A stretch of 64,000 bases of DNA from Camelus bactrianus (lineage: Eukaryota; Chordata; Mammalia; Artiodactyla; Camelidae), in contig NC_133540.1 in the NCBI RefSeq assembly GCF_048773025.1, positions 78,309,501-78,373,500 of the forward strand, in the 5' to 3' direction. The stretch's first letter is position 1; every line of letters begins with the position of its first letter. Shown here one piece after another: positions 58,701-64,000 of this stretch. The notes beneath the pieces were generated by a model. It was not told the origin of the DNA and did no database searches. It was given only the letters and a program-made list of their open reading frames with translations. Both the position numbers and the translations under genes were made by a program.

Positions 58701-60739
58701 ACCAAAGATTCCTTCTTCTCAGAACTTTCTGATTAACACTTTGGTCTGCTGCTCATTGTGGTCATCACAGCAACCTTGTTTGTGAGAAGTAAATACTGTC
58801 ACTTGGCCCCTGTCTCTCTGGGATCACATAATGTCCTTTGAGAATTGTCTAGTTCCATTCTTGGTCTGCAGAGAAGAGCTACTACAGAGGTCTGAAAACT
58901 TCAGTAAATAAGGTATAAAAGTCTAGGTCACAAACAAGGGGAAAGTTAAAAACTAATAAAAGGAGATGAAAGATGAGTAAATACTGATTTAGACTGGACA
59001 TGCTTATGGCCTACCCTACCTAAAACAGGGCCTTGCTAGCACAGAGTTAATTTTAAGGTAACAAGTATATTGAGAATAAGTTTTGGGGTAATTGTTTTAA
59101 TATTTCGCTGGTAAAACACCATGTATCTGATTTATGTTATTTGAATTCAGAACCCACACTCTTAACAATTACCTAAAATATATGGGAAATAAAAGAGCCA
59201 GACTTCAGTGTGGAGAGAGTCACAAAAGTGTCACTGACAAAGGACTACCATAAATCCCCCCCAAACTAAATTGCCTAATATTGTGACAAGTGCCACACTA
59301 TTGGTTGCTGGAGATGTACAGGTGACAAGGCAATGTGCCGCTTTTCACCCCTTCATGTGTTCTGTCTGCAGCTGTCTACATATCTGACTGTTTTCCCAGA
59401 AAGTAGATGGCCCTTTTGCTCAGGTATGTGGCAGGAAGTGCCACTTGTGTCACTCGTCTGTCGAGTGTGCCATACTTTATTTATTACTGCATTCCTATAT
59501 ATGTTTCAAGTTATCTCACATAGTCTCTTGTGTTTTAATGTTATTATTTGATTTTATACCTTAATGTCCTGAACTGGATATTCACGGTCTGATGCCTTTT
59601 ATAAACTATAGAAAATCAAACCTATGCTGAATTGGCATGCTTTTCATCAGCCACAATATTAGAGAAATGGGCTGAAGTGCTCACCATGCTACTGGCTCAT
59701 GATTCAAACATAGTTGTTGAATACCAATGTCAGAGTTGGTTATCTCTCATCACCATGTGCCTGTAGTGCTTCAAAGGCTCATTGGTTTCATAGTCAGTCA
59801 TTCTGTCTTTCATAATGGCCAAATAATTAGTGGCAAGTGAAGAGAAAAATTTGAGATAAAAAACTATTTTATCATGAATACAGAACCTCCAGTCTGAACA
59901 AAAAAATTCCCTTGCTTTTAACGAGGAATTTAGATTAGGGGTTTCATGGGAACCTGGAATCATTTGAGAGCGGCAGTTAGTTTTTACCTTCAGTCCTTTC
60001 CTTATTACTGACCTTTCTACACATTGCTTGTGACTGGCGAGTAGTTTTCCTAATTGTGATATTTAGTTAGCAATCTGGCTCTCATATTAAGCCACATAGT
60101 CCAATCTAATGGTGATGTCATCCCCCTCCTTATTTTGTCTTTTGTTTGTTCCCTCAAGTTATTCACAGTCGTTGGGACTTCTTAGAACATTAACACATGA
60201 AGAAGTCATTGAGGTCTCAGGCTCTTATCTTTCCACTCTGGACCTTGCACTATGTAGCTTTCATCCTCAAGGTCAAAATAAGGCTGATGTGTTTCCAGAA
60301 ATTTCTCCTAAGTTTCCAGCAGGAAAAAGGAGGAAAGGGTAACATAAAAGAGATACATGACACATGACAACTGAACATGTCCTTTTTGTCATGAAAATAA
60401 TAGCTTTACTCGTAGTCCTATCTACTACACCTCTACTTTGTCCAGATCTGGGTACATGGTCTCCTCTAGTTTCAAGGGTGTCTGGGAAAGAGGTTGTATA
60501 CTTTGATAGCCTGAACAAATCAGGTCCACATTAGAAAAAAACTAACTAAAAACAGAGAAACAGGAGGAGAAACAGTACAGTGTAAGTAACTATATGTTGC
60601 CTATATGATATCATATTGTATAAATATTATATAGGCAGCAGGAATATTATATAGGTAACGTGACATGTAAACTCCAAGCCGCAAGAATAATTACTCACTT
60701 GTAGGTTACTGAACTAACCAAACATTTGCACCTTTGTGT
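58701..60739. other. Intergenic stretch without recognised gene
   Basis: Some of this may be further remnants of the ERVL fossil or other old repeats (60060-60530 has an interspersed-repeat flavour), but I cannot assign them. Frames of 72-81 aa lack motifs. Confidence 0.4.
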
Positions 60740-61090
60740 CTCTTCCTATGATCTTTCTCTTTCTGTAAAGTCCACTCCTGCTCCCTTTACCCATCCTGCA
60801 AGATTCAGACAGGGACTTTCTCTTCTAGGTGTCAGGAGTCTCCTCAGAGTTCCCAGCACTCTGTGCTTAGGTTTACCATACTAAATTGCCGATAATCTAG
60901 TTTGAGATGTAAGATGCTCTCAAATTCCTTTTGTATGCTTAAATTCATTTATATGCTGTAAACGTTCTAAGATTTGTTTAAGCAGCATTCCTCCTAGACT
61001 GTCAGACCTTGAATAAGGAAATGAATCATAATAATCTCTTAATCTTTTGTGCATATGTAGCACACAGTGATTCAGACTCAGTTGTACCCC
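60740..61090 (+). mobile_element. L2 (LINE2) 3' end, sense
   Basis: 'TCCACTCCTGCTCCCTTTACC', 'GATTCAGACAGGGACTTTCTC', 'AGTTCCCAGCACTCTGTGC' and then 'CCTAGACTGTCAGACCTTGAA', 'TTTTGTGCATATGTAGCACAC' follow the sense L2 3' UTR order, ending near the terminal repeat. Confidence 0.55.
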
Positions 61091-61477
61091 ATATCAATCA
61101 GGTTTGCTGTCTTATGTTATGGTTTAAGAGAGATTATGTAGATCAAATACTTTAACCTAAAGAAATGATCCTGATGATAAAAAAATAATCTGTTAAATCA
61201 GTAACAGAATAACTGGAATGCAACTGATTTTCTAGAGTGCTTAAACACAACACAGAGGTATCTTCCATTTCAGTTATATGTGGAGTCCACCTGGAGCCTA
61301 GAGATTAGACTACCGAAGAGATAAAGGAGAAAAAAGGGTATGCATGTGAGAGGGGATGGCAGTGGGAGGCTTGTCAGGGGTATGCTCTTCTAAGTCCTCT
61401 CATCTTCCCACTTTTCACCTTAGCTCTGTTGCATGTTCTGGTTTTTGAACTGAGCCCATCCCCTCTTCTGGTTTTTC

Positions 61478-61660
61478 CATTCAATAGCTTTGTAACCAGT
61501 AGTGAACTAATTCACATCTATGCCTCAGTTACATTATCTGTGAAGTGAAGATAATAGCAAATATCTGGTAAAAGGTTAGTTGTATTAATTGGATCAATAT
61601 ATTAAAATGCTAAGAACAGCTCCTCACACATGCTAAGTATTTAAATAACAGTGGCTATTA
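61478..61660 (+). mobile_element. MIR SINE, 3' two-thirds, sense
   Basis: 'CAATAGCTTTGTAACCAGTAG' leads to the core, followed by 'ATGCCTCAGTTACATTATCTG', 'GAAGATAATAGCAAATATCTG', 'AAATGCTAAGAACAGCTCC' and 'AACAGTGGCTATTATTATT', the classic MIR tail. Confidence 0.85.
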
Positions 61661-62049
61661 TTATTATTATTTAATTTATGCCTTTTTTTTTTTTTACCTC
61701 TGTGCTGTTTCTATGAAACAAGCAATAGAAAGAGACACACTTGATCCCAAAATAAAGTGTGTTTTTATAAAGCTGTACAAGCTGTTCTCAGTGCATCAGA
61801 TCACATGAACACACCCTAAACCAAGTTCACAGAGATTTGGTGATGTGTAACTGTCTCTGATGTGAAGACAAAATTCAGTCCTAGATAAGAATAACTATTG
61901 GGTACACATGAGTTTTAAAGTTGTTGCTGGGAACATTCTGGTTTTGTTTTTGTTTTGTTTTATGTTATTTTGTTTTCATCTGCTGAGAAGTTTAATAAGG
62001 TTACATTTATACCAGGAAAGATTAGTTCTTGGTGTGGGTTTGGGTAACC

Positions 62050-62275
62050 TATGGACCTGAGTTTAAATCTGATTAGACTTCTTAGCTGTGTGTTCTTAGG
62101 GAAGTCACTGAACTTTGTCAACCTTGTTTGTGAAATAAAGATATTTATATATTCTTTGTTTTTTTGAGAATTTTTGTAAAAAATAGCTAAAATAAGATAT
62201 ATAAAGCACCTATAACAGTTCATGGCACGTAGTAGAAAAATAGTAAGTTTGTAAATGTAATAATTCTTACCATAA
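62050..62275 (+). mobile_element. MIR SINE, sense
   Basis: 'GGACCTGAGTTTAAATCTGAT', 'TAGCTGTGTGTTCTTAGGGAA', 'GTCACTGAACTTTGTCAACC', then 'ATAAAGCACCTATAACAGTTC' and 'ATGGCACGTAGTAG' are in MIR order. Confidence 0.78.
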
Positions 62276-62387
62276 TTAACCAAGCTCATAGTTAACTATG
62301 TGTTATAAATAACTAGAAGGCAATTTATTAATTTATAATTAAAACCATTACTACTTAGGAAACTATTGCTTCATATCTTCTAGTGAG

Positions 62388-62758
62388 TAAAATATATTTT
62401 TTATTTTTATTTTTTCATTGAACTATAATCAGTTTACAATGTTGTATTAATTTCTGGTGTACAGCATAGTGATTCAGTTATACATACATATATATTTCAT
62501 ATTCTTTTTCATTATAGGCTATTACAAAGTATTGATTATAGTTCCCTGTGCTATACAGTAGGACCTTGCTGTTTATTTATTTTATATATAATAGTTAGTT
62601 TCTGCAAATCCTGAATTCCCATTTTATCCCTCCATCTCCTCTTTACCCACCTGCCGTAACCACAAGTTTGTTTTTTTATGTCTGTTTCTGTTTTGTAAAT
62701 AAGTTCATTTGTCTCTCTCTCTCTCTCTTTTCTTCTTTTTAAGATTCTCTTAAAATAT
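62388..62758 (-). mobile_element. 5'-truncated L1 3' end, antisense
   Basis: L1 body about 62396-62750: 'TTGAACTATAATCAGTTTACA', 'ATTTCTGGTGTACAGCATAG', 'TTGATTATAGTTCCCTGTGC', 'ATACAGTAGGACCTTGC', 'TTTTGTAAATAAGTTCATTTG', with an expanded TC run at about 62714-62728 and a stop after 'TTTAAGATTC'. TAAAATAT at 62388-62395 and 62751-62758 is a possible 8-bp target duplication. Confidence 0.88.
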
Positions 62759-64000
62759 CTGTTTAAAAGGATATCTATTTGGAGGAACAAAATCAAAAGA
62801 GTGATTGGTAATCATAGTCTCTGAGAAAGGGAAATTATTTTTATGGCAAAAATATTAAAGACATCACAATGATAACCTGATGCTTTTGTCTCCTCAAAAG
62901 GGATAAATGTTTACCCAAGTTTGGACAGACTGAGTCCTTAAAAGAGGATGTCTGTCCCGTGAACAGTGCTCGAATGTGTCAGCTCCTTCTCACTGAAGCT
63001 CTTATGTCGAAGTCCTGACTTCACTGTGCCTGGGGTACCTATGCAGGAGGGGTAGTAGGAAGGGATTTTAGGATTATCTGCAGAAATGAAGGGAAGGAGG
63101 TTAGACTGAGCAAAGGAACAAGTTGAGCTCTTTGGCAGCACTAAGTGGATGCTCAGGCAACCCCACAGACGTATCCGGGGCATGAATCGCCCTTTAGATT
63201 TGCCCACCTTGAGGCAAGAGGCCCACGTTTTTACTGTCATGTTAATAAGCCTTTGGATGTGGGCTGCCCTGGGAAGAGGTTTGTGACTAATGGTGACATG
63301 ATCCGTGCTCTTTAAGTGACGTAGTTCCCAAAGAGGAGTGACGACTTAAGAGTGCCTGCCAGCAGCGATTCCAGCCCTGTGATAGGGCTTCTGGGCGGTG
63401 CCACACAGCAGCTAACACACAGAAGGGTCATGACAGTTAATGGTAAAAGACTTCCCCTGTTAGAAGATGAAGTGCCACTTCAACAAGATGTAGCCCCAGC
63501 ATAGCTGCTTTCCTAGTATTTTACTAGGGTAGATAAACACAGCCTTTGGCTCTAGTCAAGCATTTACTAATATAGTCTGTTCTTTTTAATCCCAGTCAAT
63601 AAGTAGTGTCCAAACGGTTTGCATTTACATAGGAAGGAAAGAAGTTCACATATCATCTGGTCCCAGGACTAAGTTTATTTCCCTGCTGTTTGTCAGTGTT
63701 TGATCTGAAAGGACCATGGTAAGGTTGATATAACATATAATAACTAAAATGCTGATGACATCGATCTTTGCCTTGTTTCACATACATCTATGTAAAAGTA
63801 TTTTATGAAAGGCAAACCACTATGAAATTGCTAATCAACATTTAGTGTAAATTACTGCATGTACTAATTAGTCCTATATGTAATTTTTGGGTTTTGCCAA
63901 CTTTATCATTTCAGTTATTTTACTTTATTTTATTTACCCTTGGTGAATATGCCTTTCTGTTGCTTTTAACTTACTATTCATCTAAAACTGAAAGGCATTG
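62759..64000. other. Intergenic; CpG-richer unassigned block at 62938-63480
   Basis: The block 62938-63480 contains roughly ten CpG dinucleotides, including GACGTATCCGGGG and GTGACGTAG. This is far more than the surrounding sequence has, and its G+C content is higher. A 100-aa minus-strand frame (62938-63240) opens through it. I do not recognise the frame or the DNA as a known gene or repeat. It could be an unrecognised LTR, a regulatory element or a diverged pseudogene. The last ~500 bp is AT-rich with nothing seen. Confidence 0.4.

Noticed and set aside
59280-59335. Possible L2 terminus ('GCCACACTATTGGTTGCTGG')
   Set aside because: Too short and too diverged to support; left in the unassigned stretch.

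Overview
The window looks like mammalian nuclear DNA: AT-rich, CpG-poor, with no dense reading frames and full of LINEs, MIR/L2, MaLR LTRs, DNA-transposon fossils and microsatellites. The younger L1 3' ends (the block whose minus-strand copies read 'CTGGTGTACAGCATAATG', then 'TATTGAATATAGTTCCCTGTG') are of a kind I associate with cetartiodactyls, and the wording at 42960-43300 most resembles camelid L1s. I see no ruminant BovB/Bov-tA, suid PRE-1, primate Alu, rodent B1/B2 or carnivore SINE. My best guess is a cetartiodactyl, possibly a camelid. This rests on recall and is not proven.

I find no protein-coding exon, tRNA, rRNA or other host gene that I can support. The longest open frames either lie inside transposable elements (L1 ORF2, L2, an ERV LTR, an ERVL pol fossil) or are short and unremarkable. 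The window is best read as gene-desert or intronic sequence.

Layout. 1-5 kb: L2 remnants on the minus strand in AT-rich unique DNA. 5-12 kb: MIR, an L2 tail, microsatellites and little else. 11.7-18.7 kb: LTR fossils (an MLT1-like one, a clean ERV solo LTR at 14872-15494, an MLT1-class one) and an internally deleted Tigger1. 20-26.3 kb: a repeat-dense block with L1 tails, MIRs, L2, a MaLR LTR and a 5'-truncated L1 with clear target-site duplications. 26.3-38.4 kb: sparse, with one MaLR LTR and a few MIRs. 38.4-43.7 kb: an L1 cluster holding a possible 3'-transducing L1, an older L1ME, a 2.4 kb L1 with recognisable ORF2 reverse-transcriptase segments, and an L1 with an inverted 5' part. 46-50 kb: a nested small L1, MaLR LTR, L2 and a MER3-like hAT. 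51.9 kb: a 36-bp retroposed stub with 16-bp target duplications. 53-58.7 kb: L2, an old L1M and an ERVL-type pol fossil. 60-64 kb: L2, MIRs, an L1 tail and a GC/CpG-richer unassigned stretch at about 62.9-63.5 kb.

I did not find an undescribed biological system. The most interesting signals are insertion histories: the micro-retroposon, the candidate 3' transduction, the twin-priming inversion, and the solo LTR with perfect termini. Family names come from memory of consensus sequences and should be confirmed with a repeat-masking run.
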